Assembly: GCA_964467935.1 (NCBI GenBank)
Contig: CAYYKK010000188.1
Coordinates: 1-13,869, forward strand
Source: CAYYKK01 sp964467935
GTDB lineage: Bacteria; Myxococcota_A; Polyangia; Polyangiales; Polyangiaceae
Length of the DNA: 13,869 nt
Reading direction: 5' to 3'
Below, piece after piece: positions 6,449-13,730 of the stretch. Each line of letters opens with the position of its first letter. Position 1 is the first letter of the stretch. The position numbers and the translations under genes are program-made. The notes below the pieces were generated by a model. That model was not told where the DNA came from, did no database searches, and saw nothing but the letters and a program-made list of their open reading frames with translations.

Positions 6449-8494
6449 GTGGTCGATCCCAAAGCGCTCAAGATCACGCCCAAGCCTTCGCGCGAGCTGC
6501 CCGCCGGAGCGCTGGTGGACGGGCGTTATCGCGTGGTGCGCACGCTCGGCGCGGGCGGGACGGCCGTGGTCTACGAGGTCGAGCACGCGAAGACGGGCCG
6601 GCGCCTCGCGCTGAAGGTGCTCGGCGACGCGAGCCAGGCCGCGCGCCTCGAGCAGGAGGCGAAGGCGGCGGCGAAGCTCCGCACGCGGCACGCCGTGCGC
6701 GTGGTCGACTTCGGTGTCCACGCGTCGAGCCCGTACCTCGTGATGAGCCTGCTCGAGGGCACGAGCCTCCGCGATCTGCTCGCGGAGAAGAAGCGGCTCG
6801 ATCTCGCGACGGTTGCGAACATCGTGCTCCAGGTCTGCGAGTGCCTCGACGAGGCGCACCAGCTCGGCCTCGTGCACCGCGATCTCAAGCCCGACAACAT
6901 CCACCTGCGGCCGCTCACGAAGGACCCGGCCTCTCCGCTCTTCGACGTCACGGTGCTCGACTTCGGCGTCGTGAAGATGCCGTACGACGACGCGGCGACG
7001 CAGCTGACGCGCACCGGATCCACGGTCGGGACGCCGTTCTACATGAGCCTCGAGCAGCTCCGCGGCGCCGCGTCGGTCGATGGGCAGTCCGACGTCTACT
7101 CCCTCTCGGTGATGCTCTACGAGTGCTTCACCGGCGGCGTGCCGTTCCAGGCCGCGACGCTCGGCGATCTGGTGTTCGCGATCTGCTCGTCGCCGCCGGT
7201 CTCGCTGAAGACCGTGCGACCCGAGCTGCCGGCGAAGGTCGCGGACGTGGTGATGGCGGGGCTCGCGTCGGCGAAGACGGGCAGACCCAAGTCGATGCGC
7301 GAGGTCGCCGAGGCGTTCCGTCCGTACGCCGACGCCGCGTTCTCGCTCTGGTTGCGCGGTGAGCACCAGCCCGCCGTCGAGCCGTCGCGGATCGAAGGGG
7401 AAGGGGACGACGCCGATCCGACGCGCGCGCTCGACCGAGACGCGGTCGAAAAGAAGATCGCCGAGCGCACCGCGAAGCCGGCGGGCGACGAGGCGAAGGC
7501 CGAGACGCCGCGTGCGCCGGCGACCGATCCGCCGACGACCACGCGCCCCATCCCGGGGCCCCGCGTGCCGCTCGCGCCGCGGGCCCCCGGCGCGCCGAAG
7601 CTCCCACCGAAGCCCGGCGAGCTTCCGAAGATCGAGCCTCCGAGGATCGGGCCGCCGAAGATCGAGCCGCCGAAGATCGGGCCGCCGAAGATCGAGCCGC
7701 CGAAGATCGAGCCACCGAAGATCGGGCCGCCGAAGATCGAGCCACCCAAGGCAGGCGATGCGACGGCGGCGAAGCCGGCCGATCCGGACTCGCCGCTCGA
7801 GGAGCCGACGACGACCACCGACGACCGCGAGCCGCGCGCCGCCGCGCGTGATCGCGACACGCCGACCGAGATGTTCGTCAAGGACGTCCACGGTCGCGTC
7901 GGCCCCCCCGCGCTGCTCGACGAAGTGGAGCCCGCGCCCGAGAGCGGCGGCGCGTACCCGACGATGAACCTCGACGCCGCGCCCGCGGACAGCGGCGAGG
8001 CCACGGCGGTGATCCACCTTCCGCTCGTCCCTTCGCCCTCGGCGCCCTTCGCGGCGGCGCCGAGCGACCCCGAGACGTCGAGCCTCGACGCGCCGCGGCC
8101 GTCGATGCCTGGCGCGCCCGCGCCGACGTTCGGCACGCCGAGCCAGCCGTTCGTCGCGGCCGGCGGAGCCTCCTCGCACGCAGGCTTCGCGTACGGTGGG
8201 GGCTATCCGAACGCGCAAGGCTACGGCGGTGCACCCTCGTCGGGCGGCCCGCACGGCGCGGGCTACGGGTGGCAGGCCTCGGGCGCGCCTTCGTCGGGCG
8301 CCATCTCGTCGAAGAGCGACGGCACGGCCACCGACGCGCTCGGCCGAGCGAGCCAGAAGGCGAGCGCCCTCGCGGCCCGCCTGCTCGTGATGTTCCGCGC
8401 CGCGACGCCCGCGCAGCAGGCGCTCGTCGTCGGCATCGCCGCGGCCATCGGCGCGGTGTTCCTCGTCACGTTGGTCTTCCTGATCTTCTTCTGA
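6449..8494 (+). CDS. Tail-anchored eukaryote-like Ser/Thr protein kinase
   Basis: A 681-residue Hanks-type kinase. The kinase domain spans about 27-300: Gly-rich loop LGAGGTAVVY at 33-42, Lys56 in LALK, catalytic HRDLKPDN at 143-150 with Asp145, and DFG at 171-173. The activation segment has several Thr/Ser, and GTPFYMSLEQ follows at 194-203. Leu201 replaces the Pro normally found in this P+1/APE region. An extra loop of about 14 residues sits between the catalytic loop and DFG. Residues 305-640 are a low-complexity Pro/Ala linker, including eight P-K-I-E/G-P units, then Gly/Ser/Tyr-rich sequence. One membrane helix ends the chain at about 655-681 with no periplasmic sensor. So the kinase faces the cytoplasm as a tail-anchored protein. 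The start is GTG 6449, since no ATG or GTG lies upstream in frame near a good ribosome site; GAGG is rather far away. Substrates are unknown. Confidence 0.93.
   Translation: MVDPKALKITPKPSRELPAGALVDGRYRVVRTLGAGGTAVVYEVEHAKTGRRLALKVLGDASQAARLEQEAKAAAKLRTRHAVRVVDFGVHASSPYLVMSLLEGTSLRDLLAEKKRLDLATVANIVLQVCECLDEAHQLGLVHRDLKPDNIHLRPLTKDPASPLFDVTVLDFGVVKMPYDDAATQLTRTGSTVGTPFYMSLEQLRGAASVDGQSDVYSLSVMLYECFTGGVPFQAATLGDLVFAICSSPPVSLKTVRPELPAKVADVVMAGLASAKTGRPKSMREVAEAFRPYADAAFSLWLRGEHQPAVEPSRIEGEGDDADPTRALDRDAVEKKIAERTAKPAGDEAKAETPRAPATDPPTTTRPIPGPRVPLAPRAPGAPKLPPKPGELPKIEPPRIGPPKIEPPKIGPPKIEPPKIEPPKIGPPKIEPPKAGDATAAKPADPDSPLEEPTTTTDDREPRAAARDRDTPTEMFVKDVHGRVGPPALLDEVEPAPESGGAYPTMNLDAAPADSGEATAVIHLPLVPSPSAPFAAAPSDPETSSLDAPRPSMPGAPAPTFGTPSQPFVAAGGASSHAGFAYGGGYPNAQGYGGAPSSGGPHGAGYGWQASGAPSSGAISSKSDGTATDALGRASQKASALAARLLVMFRAATPAQQALVVGIAAAIGAVFLVTLVFLIFF
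7625..7744 (+). repeat. Eight tandem 15-bp units inside the kinase linker
   Basis: Eight uninterrupted 15-bp units of the form CCG-AAG-ATC-GRG-CCN encode P-K-I-E-P or P-K-I-G-P (one P-R-I-G-P). The copies are nearly identical in DNA, mostly differing at the E/G codon and the last base, so the array probably expanded recently by slippage or unequal crossing over. The length stays in frame. Confidence 0.93.
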
Positions 8495-8502
8495 AGATCA
8501 GG
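8479..8502. terminator. Perfect palindrome over both stop codons of convergent genes
   Basis: A 10-bp perfect stem, CCTGATCTTC (8479-8488) and GAAGATCAGG (8493-8502), encloses a TTCT loop. It covers the kinase stop (8492-8494) and the stop of the TolC-family gene (8498-8500 on the minus strand), and would form a hairpin at the 3' end of either transcript. No T run follows on either side, so it is not a classical intrinsic terminator, but a two-way stop or mRNA-end stabiliser is likely. Confidence 0.6.
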
Positions 8503-10003
8503 TCCCGTCGGGCGCGATCTCGTCCCAGCCCGTCGCGCGCGCGAGCTTCGCGACGGCCACGTCGAGCTCCATCGTCGCGTTGAGCGCGTTGAAGCGCGCG
8601 AGCGCGTACGCCTTGGCGGGATCGATGAGCTCCTTGTCTTCGATGGTGCCGATGTCGATCCCCGACTGCACGCGGATGAGCCATTTCTTCGCGTAGCCAG
8701 CGCTCTTGTCGTACGCGTCGTGGCGCTTCTTCCAGTCGATCGCGTCCGCGTAGGCGATCTCGATCTCGGTCTTCACGCCGCCCGTCGCGTAGCGCGCCGT
8801 CGCCCTCATCGCCGCGAGCTGTGCCTCGGCCTGCCTCAGCTGCGCGGAGCGCGGGAGGAAGTCGAGGTTCCACTGGAAGACGAGCGCCGCGCCGTAGTGG
8901 AAGTAGTTCGCCGGATCGGTGACGAAGGGGTTCAGCTGGTCGTCGATCTCCGGCGCCGCCGCGAGCCCGACGGAGAGCCCGAGGCCGATGTCGGGGTAGA
9001 AGTTCGACTCGGCGAGCCTCGTCTGCGCCTCGCGTGCCGCGAGGCCCCAGCGCGCCTGCGCGAGCTCGGGCCGGTTCTGCTGCGACATCTCGAGGTAGCG
9101 ATCGAGCGCCACGAGCTGGTGCTTCGGCGGCGCGAGCGGCGCGTCGGGGATGTCGAGATCCGGCACGCCCGTGTAGAAGCGCAGGCCGCTCAGCGCGACG
9201 GTGATGTACTTCTCGGCCTCCGCTTGGCGAACGCCGAGCTCGGACGAGAAGGTCTGGAGGCGCAGCAGATCGATCGGGTCGGCGTCCTCCTTCTCGACCT
9301 TCTCGGTGAGGCGCGCCTCCGCGTCGTCGAGCTGCTTCTTCACGCCGTTGAGCATCAGATCGGCGTCGCGCGCGAGCTGCAGGGCGAAGTACGCGCGTCG
9401 CACCTCGAGCCGCACGATGTCGCGCGCCTTCTCGACGCCGGCCTCGTTGAGCTTCACGTTCGCGTCCGCGGCGTCCCAGAGGTTGCCGATCTTGCCGAAC
9501 GTCCACAGCGGGAGCACGCCCTCGATGCCGACCTTCCACGCGACGCCGAGGCTCGTCGTGAGCGAGACGTCGGTGTTCGGGCTGAAGATGTTGTTGCCCT
9601 TGATTTCGGGCGCGAGCGCGACGCCGCCCGTGAGCTTGAACTGGCTGAACGGCGCCCAGTGCGCCTCGTCGAGCTGCGCGCGCACCATGGCGAGCTGCGC
9701 CCGCGCCTCGGCGATGTTCGGGTGGTTCCTGTCGGCGAGCGCGAGGACCTGCGGCAAGTCGTAGAGCTGCGGCTCGGGCGCGCGCTTCGGCGAGCTCGGG
9801 GGGGCGTCCTTCTTGGCGGGCGTCGCGTCGTCGGCGGACTTGCCGCTCGACTGGCTCGGGCCGTCCTTCGGCGCGTCGCCGAGCGCCGGGGACGCCGCGA
9901 GCGCGAGCGAGGTCGTGAAGGCCAGCACCAGCCCGAACGCGTCGCGCGCCCTGTGCGCGGGTCCCCCGAGGAGGCGGCCCGCCTTCGTGGCTTTCGTCCT
10001 CAC
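8498..10003 (-). CDS. TolC-family outer-membrane efflux protein
   Basis: A 501-residue outer-membrane factor of the OEP/TolC family, which forms trimeric barrels with a long periplasmic coiled-coil tunnel for efflux or type I secretion. A signal peptide fits residues 1-42 (basic RAR, then AFGLVLAFTTSLALAASPALG). A Ser/Pro/Lys-rich linker follows to about 70. Two OEP repeats come next: the first begins YDLPQVLALADRNHPNIAEARAQ and the second around ALDRYLEMSQQNRPELAQARWGLAAREAQ, each with long helices and beta strands (NIFSPNTDVSLTTSLG; NYFHYGAALVFQWNLDF). I chose the GTG at 10003 because it places the signal peptide near the start; the open frame extends to 11290, but that is the shadow of the regulator gene. 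It lies 77 nt after the regulator. No RND pump or membrane-fusion gene is beside it, so the inner-membrane partner is unknown. Confidence 0.88.
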   Translation of the reverse strand: MRTKATKAGRLLGGPAHRARDAFGLVLAFTTSLALAASPALGDAPKDGPSQSSGKSADDATPAKKDAPPSSPKRAPEPQLYDLPQVLALADRNHPNIAEARAQLAMVRAQLDEAHWAPFSQFKLTGGVALAPEIKGNNIFSPNTDVSLTTSLGVAWKVGIEGVLPLWTFGKIGNLWDAADANVKLNEAGVEKARDIVRLEVRRAYFALQLARDADLMLNGVKKQLDDAEARLTEKVEKEDADPIDLLRLQTFSSELGVRQAEAEKYITVALSGLRFYTGVPDLDIPDAPLAPPKHQLVALDRYLEMSQQNRPELAQARWGLAAREAQTRLAESNFYPDIGLGLSVGLAAAPEIDDQLNPFVTDPANYFHYGAALVFQWNLDFLPRSAQLRQAEAQLAAMRATARYATGGVKTEIEIAYADAIDWKKRHDAYDKSAGYAKKWLIRVQSGIDIGTIEDKELIDPAKAYALARFNALNATMELDVAVAKLARATGWDEIAPDGT

Positions 10004-10080
10004 GCGCGGGAAGCTATCACGACTGGCCAGGAGCGCGCTCGTCGGGCCGGATCTCGTCGCACGAGGGGGGGCGTCGGGGG

Positions 10081-11403
10081 TCACGAGCGGTCCTTGCCGC
10101 GCGTGCGCTTGACCAAGCGACGGAAGTTCGCCCGGTCCATCCCGGCCTCGCGCGCTGCTTGCGCCAGGTTCTGGCCGGTCCTCGCGAGGATCTCGTCGAC
10201 GTAGGCGCGCTCGAACTCGGCGAGCGCGTGTCTGCGCGCCTCCGCATAGGGCTCCTCGCCGAGCCCGGCGCGCAGGGTGCGCTGCGTGCCCTCCTCGTCG
10301 GGGAGATCGCCCGGGACGATCGTCGCCGTCCTCGCGACGAGCGCTGCGTGCGTCACCGCCGCCTTGAGCTCCGCGACGTTCAGCGGCAGCGGCGCGCGGC
10401 GGAGGGCCCGCATCGCCGACGGGCCGATCGTGAGCTCGCGACGGACGTCGCGCCGCGCGAGCTCCTCTTGCAGGAAGTGGCTCGCGAGCACGGGGATCTC
10501 GTCTCGGCGCTGGCGCAGGGGCGGGATCTCGAGGAGCGTCGTCGCGAGCGCCAGGAAGAGCGCGGGATCGAACGCGCCGCTCCGCTGCGCCTCGCGGATC
10601 GAAGGGGAGGCCGTCGCGAGCAGGCGAGGCCGGTTCGCGGCGCTCATGCGCGCGAGCACCGCCTTCTGCAGCGACGCCGCGAGCCGATCGACGTGCAGAA
10701 GGAGGAGCGTCGCCCCTTCGGCGCGTTGCCACGCGTTCGGCGCGGCGCTCGGGCTCGGCGCGCCGACGCCGAGCTCGCGCTCGAGCTCCATCGGCGAGAG
10801 CTCCGCGGCGTCGAGCGAGACGAGCGCGCCGCGCTGGCTCACGCGGTGGATGAGCCGCGCGAGCGTCTCCTTGCCCGTGCCGGGCTCGCCCAGGACGAGG
10901 ACGGGCGAAACGGACGGCGCGACCCGCCTCGCCCTCGACACGAGCGCGCGCGTCGCCTTGGTGGCGGCGATCATCTCCGCGTCGAACGACGGCTCTCGCA
11001 GCGCGGCGCGCGAGGCCTCGCGCTTGAGCGCGTGGAGCTCGAGCGCACGTTCGAGCGCGAACACGGCGGCGTCGACCGAGCCGCCGGGCCGCTCGACGAC
11101 CGCCCGCACGCACGCCGGCAGCTCCCGCGTCGCGAGCGCTTCGCCCCGCGGCGCGCCGACGACGACCTCGATCTCCGCGAGCGCCGCGCCGAGCGCGTCG
11201 CCTCCCTCGCGCAGGATGCGCTGGTCCACGTACGCGACGTCGACGCGGCTGCCGCGCAAGAGCGACAGCGCCGAGGCCGCGCTCTCGCACGTCGCGAGCT
11301 CGACCCCGGCGTCGCCCAGCGCCTTCACGAGGAGGCGCCGCAGCGGAGCTTCCGGATCGGCGATCAAGACGACGCGTCTGCCTCTCGCGTCGATGGCCGT
11401 CAT
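10081..11403 (-). CDS. NtrC-family regulator with degenerate ATPase domain
   Basis: A 440-residue protein with the layout of a sigma-54 activator: receiver-like domain 9-120, AAA+ domain about 140-365, Fis-type helix-turn-helix 397-435 (FERAYVDEILARTGQNLAQAA). Walker A is good (GEPGTGKE, 172-179), and PPLRQRRDEIPVL (294-306) is typical. But the GAFTGA loop is absent, the Walker B Asp-Glu is Leu236-His237, both arginine-finger positions in F-R-E-D-L-F-x-R-L are lost (Asp279, Ala285), and the sensor II Arg of NVREL is Ala344. In the receiver Asp60 could still be phosphorylated, but the second acidic residue and the conserved Lys are missing. It therefore probably cannot remodel sigma-54 polymerase and may act as a DNA-binding repressor or scaffold. 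It sits between an outer-membrane protein gene (81 nt upstream) and a TolC-family gene, its likely targets or operon partners. Confidence 0.88.
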   Translation of the reverse strand: MTAIDARGRRVVLIADPEAPLRRLLVKALGDAGVELATCESAASALSLLRGSRVDVAYVDQRILREGGDALGAALAEIEVVVGAPRGEALATRELPACVRAVVERPGGSVDAAVFALERALELHALKREASRAALREPSFDAEMIAATKATRALVSRARRVAPSVSPVLVLGEPGTGKETLARLIHRVSQRGALVSLDAAELSPMELERELGVGAPSPSAAPNAWQRAEGATLLLLHVDRLAASLQKAVLARMSAANRPRLLATASPSIREAQRSGAFDPALFLALATTLLEIPPLRQRRDEIPVLASHFLQEELARRDVRRELTIGPSAMRALRRAPLPLNVAELKAAVTHAALVARTATIVPGDLPDEEGTQRTLRAGLGEEPYAEARRHALAEFERAYVDEILARTGQNLAQAAREAGMDRANFRRLVKRTRGKDRS

Positions 11404-11419
11404 GAGCGACTCGTGGCGC

Positions 11420-11448
11420 GGTTCACCCGCCGGCTGACCCGCCGAACC
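11420..11448. repeat. Direct plus inverted repeat between outer-membrane and regulator genes
   Basis: GGTTC (11420-11424) and GAACC (11444-11448) face each other around two direct copies of ACCCGCCG (11425-11432 and 11437-11444). It lies in the 81-bp gap just before the regulator gene. It could be an operator for the Fis-domain regulator or a small RNA hairpin. In GC-rich DNA such arrangements also occur by chance. Confidence 0.35.
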
Positions 11449-11484
11449 ACGGAGCGCGGCGGGGGTGCGTCGGACGCGGCCGAC

Positions 11485-12675
11485 TCAGAAGCTGATCGGC
11501 ATGCCGTTCGAGGCCGTCTCCTGCTTGTCGCGGCCGGTCGCCTTCGAATAGATGATGTCGAGGTTGCCCCAGAGCTCGAGGTAGAACTGCGCCTCCGGGC
11601 TGTAGAGGAAGTTGCGGGTCTTGCCGTCCTCGCCGAGCGTCAGCGTCTCGTTCGAGTAGCCGAGGCGAACGTCGAAGAGATCGTAGACCGACTGCGCGAG
11701 CGAGAAGTCGATCGACGAGTTGGTCAGGTAGGTGACCGCGTTCGGGTTCGACTCGGCCTTCACGCAGCCCGTGAGCGTCTGGACCTCGCAGCCCGAGCCC
11801 ACGTTCCGGTGCTTGAAGCGACCGACCAAGCGCGCGCTCGTCCAGAAGGAGAGATCCTTGTAGAGCGGCAAGATCGCGCGGATGCCGGGCGTGATGCGAT
11901 CGACGTCGAACGAGTAGAACGAGAGCTGATCCGACTCGAACGAGTGGCCGGTCGCGTTCTGGCGGACGTACTCGAGCTTGGGATCGGTCGGGGTGTACGA
12001 ACGCGCGAAGAGGTGCGACCAGCCGAGCGTCCCGATCAGGGTGATGTTGTTGAGACCGTCCGCGGCGCGACCGAGGAGCTTGATGTTGCCGATGGCGAGC
12101 GCCGTCAGGGTGTACGTGAGGTACCTGCCCTGGCTCATGCTCGTGTTCGACGTCGGCAGGACCGCGCCGGTGAGCACGCCGGCGGTGAAGCCCCACTCCT
12201 TGTCCTTGCTCTGGTAGACCTTGTGCGTGTAGCCCAGGCTGAGCGACGTATCGATGAACGTCGGCTCGTTGCGCTTGCGGGTCGTGTCGCTGTTCGTCAG
12301 CTCGACGGCGACGCCGGCGTAGGCCTGGATCGTCAGATCGTCGTTCGGCATCTTGAGCGGGTTGAGCAAGTGGAGGCGGGGCCAGAGGTCCCACTCCATG
12401 CCGACGTACTCGCTGTCGGTGCCGATGTTGTCGCGCCCGATGCCGATCGCCGTGCTGGTGGCGGCGGTGTTGAAGATGAGGGCCGAGTCACGCCAGGGCA
12501 GGGGCGTGGGCTCCTTCTTCTTCTTGTCCTCGGGCTTCTTGTCCTCGTCCTGCTCGAGGGCGCTCGGGGTCACGTACCCGCTCACCTGCGCGTGCGCGAG
12601 CGAGGGGAGGGCGGTGGACCCGGCGACGAAGCCGAGCGTCGATAGAAGGAGGAAAGCTGCACTTTTCACGCGCAT
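11485..12675 (-). CDS. Outer-membrane beta-barrel protein of unknown function
   Basis: A 396-residue protein with a clear signal peptide (MRVKSAAFLLLSTLGFVAG, cleavage likely after AHA at 29). A charged Lys/Glu/Pro segment follows at 40-60 (EDKKPEDKKKKEP), then long runs of alternating polar and hydrophobic residues suited to beta strands, rich in Tyr, Trp and Asn (e.g. LTIQAYAGVAVELTNSD, GRYLTYTLTALAIGN, YLTNSSIDFSLAQSVYDLF). It ends in Phe, the terminal residue recognised by the BAM machinery. Two Cys in a GSGCEVQTLTGCVK loop may form a disulfide. I do not recognise a named porin family. The ATG at 12675 begins the signal peptide; the longer start at 12747 adds an Arg-rich stretch. It is the first gene of a minus unit with the regulator and TolC-family genes, behind a 440-bp divergent spacer. 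Confidence 0.85.
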   Translation of the reverse strand: MRVKSAAFLLLSTLGFVAGSTALPSLAHAQVSGYVTPSALEQDEDKKPEDKKKKEPTPLPWRDSALIFNTAATSTAIGIGRDNIGTDSEYVGMEWDLWPRLHLLNPLKMPNDDLTIQAYAGVAVELTNSDTTRKRNEPTFIDTSLSLGYTHKVYQSKDKEWGFTAGVLTGAVLPTSNTSMSQGRYLTYTLTALAIGNIKLLGRAADGLNNITLIGTLGWSHLFARSYTPTDPKLEYVRQNATGHSFESDQLSFYSFDVDRITPGIRAILPLYKDLSFWTSARLVGRFKHRNVGSGCEVQTLTGCVKAESNPNAVTYLTNSSIDFSLAQSVYDLFDVRLGYSNETLTLGEDGKTRNFLYSPEAQFYLELWGNLDIIYSKATGRDKQETASNGMPISF

Positions 12676-12756
12676 GTTCGAGTCCACCGTCTTGGTTTGT
12701 TCGCGGCGGGAGTGTCGGGACCAGCCCGACGCACGCTCGCGCCGCAAGCGAGCGAG

Positions 12757-12785
12757 CCAATCTCACAGGTCGGTGATTGCGTCAA
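12757..12785 (-). promoter_or_regulatory. Candidate sigma-70-type promoter for the outer-membrane protein gene
   Basis: On the minus strand TTGACG (12785-12780) lies 17 bp before GATTGG (12762-12757), about 80 bp upstream of the start codon. The -35 is close to consensus, while the -10 is poor. Confidence 0.3.
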
Positions 12786-12816
12786 CGAGGGGTTCTCTCG
12801 GTGTCCTGTCGGTGAA

Positions 12817-12834
12817 CGAACGAGGCTTCGTTCG
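12817..12834. repeat. Perfect 7-bp inverted repeat with GGCT loop
   Basis: CGAACGA (12817-12823) and TCGTTCG (12828-12834) form a hairpin upstream of the candidate outer-membrane gene promoter. No T run follows, so an operator or protein-binding palindrome is more likely than a terminator. Confidence 0.4.
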
Positions 12835-12996
12835 CGCGTGGGCACGGAGAGCGATCGGCGAGGTCGACCGCGCGAGCGATCGACGACGTCGGGTCGGAGG
12901 GCGAAGAGAGACGAAGAGAGGAGGGATGACGCGCACCACGATCCGTGGGCCGCACGCGGCGAAGCAGGAAGCGTGCCCGACGTGGATCCGGGCGCA

Positions 12997-13034
12997 GGAG
13001 CCGTGAAGCGGCTCGTTTCACGTCCCCCGGCTCC
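12997..13034. repeat. Compound inverted repeat upstream of bactofilin
   Basis: GGAGCC-GTGAA pairs with TTCAC and, after a 7-nt bulge, GGCTCC, giving an 11-bp interrupted stem. It lies about 80 bp before the bactofilin start and could be a leader RNA structure or a binding site. Confidence 0.35.
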
Positions 13035-13115
13035 TCGGGGCGGGAGGCGCTTCGTTAAGAGCATAACGGTCGGCCAGCGTTGCGAAGCTGACGAGCCCTG
13101 GAGTAAGCCTCCGTC

Positions 13116-13730
13116 ATGGACCCGACGACCGGCCCGACCGGGCACGTGGGCGAGCGCGGCGCGACCGGGCGTGGCTCGGGACCGCCTCAGCCGACCCGGC
13201 GGCCGACCGAGATCACCGCGCTGCTCGGCCGCGGCACCCATTTCGAGGGCAAGCTCCACTTCGACGGTCGGGTGCGCATCGACGGCTCGTTCAAGGGGGA
13301 CATCCGCGGCGAGGACGTCCTCATCGTGGGCGAGGGCGCCTCCATCGAGGGGTCGATCGAGGTCGGGACCTGCATCGTGACGGCCGGCGAGGTCCGCGCC
13401 GACATCCGCGCGCGCGACGCGATCGAGCTCTACCCGCCGGCGAAGGTCGTCGGCTCGCTCCACGCCCCCGCGATCTTCATCGACCGCGGCGTGCAGTTCG
13501 AAGGATCGTGCACGATGGCGCCGCTCTCGCCGCCGGAGGCCGAGCCCGAGGTCGCGCCGGAGCGGTTCGACGAGCTCTCGGACTCCGAGGACGACGAAGA
13601 GCAAGACGAGCCCACGCTGGGAGCCGACGAAGCCGCCGAGGCGATCGCCGCACCTCGAACGAACGAAGGCGCGCGGCCGGCCCGCCGGCGACGACCCGCC
13701 CCGGGGGCGTCCGAGGAGGACGACTCCTGA
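13116..13730 (+). CDS. Bactofilin cytoskeletal protein
   Basis: A 204-residue protein with the bactofilin (DUF583) core at about 33-135. Bactofilins polymerise without nucleotide and scaffold cell-shape, chromosome-positioning or wall-synthesis machinery at the inner membrane face. The core shows the right-handed beta-helix rhythm: GTHFEGKLHFDGRVRIDGSFKGDIRG, then LIVGEGASIEGSIEVG, VRADIRARDAIELYPPAKVVGSLHAPAIFIDRGVQFEGSC. The N-tail (1-32) contains five Gly-x-y triplets (6-20) and Arg-Arg before the core. The C-tail (136-204) is unusually long: very acidic at 156-172 (SEDDEEQDE), then a basic RPARRRRPAP block (187-196) and a final acidic end. A GGAG about 12 nt before ATG 13116 is the only ribosome site seen. 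It is followed, with overlap, by another gene. Confidence 0.93.
   Translation: MDPTTGPTGHVGERGATGRGSGPPQPTRRPTEITALLGRGTHFEGKLHFDGRVRIDGSFKGDIRGEDVLIVGEGASIEGSIEVGTCIVTAGEVRADIRARDAIELYPPAKVVGSLHAPAIFIDRGVQFEGSCTMAPLSPPEAEPEVAPERFDELSDSEDDEEQDEPTLGADEAAEAIAAPRTNEGARPARRRRPAPGASEEDDS

Larger units (their letters stand above)
12676..13115. other. Divergent intergenic region with several inverted repeats
   Basis: This 440-bp spacer separates the outer-membrane protein gene from the bactofilin gene. I see no convincing gene in it: open frames crossing it read as Arg/Ser/Pro shadow. It holds a candidate promoter for the outer-membrane gene, a 7-bp perfect hairpin (12817-12834), a larger compound inverted repeat (12997-13034) and a CGTTA/TAACG pair (13053-13068). 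A small RNA could be hidden here but nothing proves one. Confidence 0.5.

Noticed and set aside
7625..7744. CRISPR-like array
   Set aside because: The units are contiguous 15-bp coding repeats without spacers and in frame with the kinase.
7117..8136. Minus-strand frame rich in GGSIFGGPIFGG that looks like a silk or pentapeptide-type repeat
   Set aside because: It is antisense to the kinase linker array; no ribosome site and no independent support.
6317..8254. 645-codon minus-strand open frame with repetitive Leu-Arg-Arg-Pro-Asp text
   Set aside because: The repeat is just the antisense of the 15-bp kinase array, and the rest is Arg-rich shadow of the kinase gene.
8720..10204. 494-codon plus-strand frame
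   Set aside because: Antisense shadow of the TolC-family gene, composed mostly of Arg, Glu, Leu and Val without a recognisable fold.
10004..11290. Possible fusion extending the TolC-family protein by about 430 residues
   Set aside because: The open frame upstream of GTG 10003 is an out-of-frame shadow of the regulator gene; a signal peptide begins right after 10003.
10159..12645. Very long plus-strand open frame (828 codons)
   Set aside because: It lies antisense to the regulator and outer-membrane genes and reads as Arg/Glu/Ala-rich shadow with no domain; the minus-strand proteins have clear motifs.
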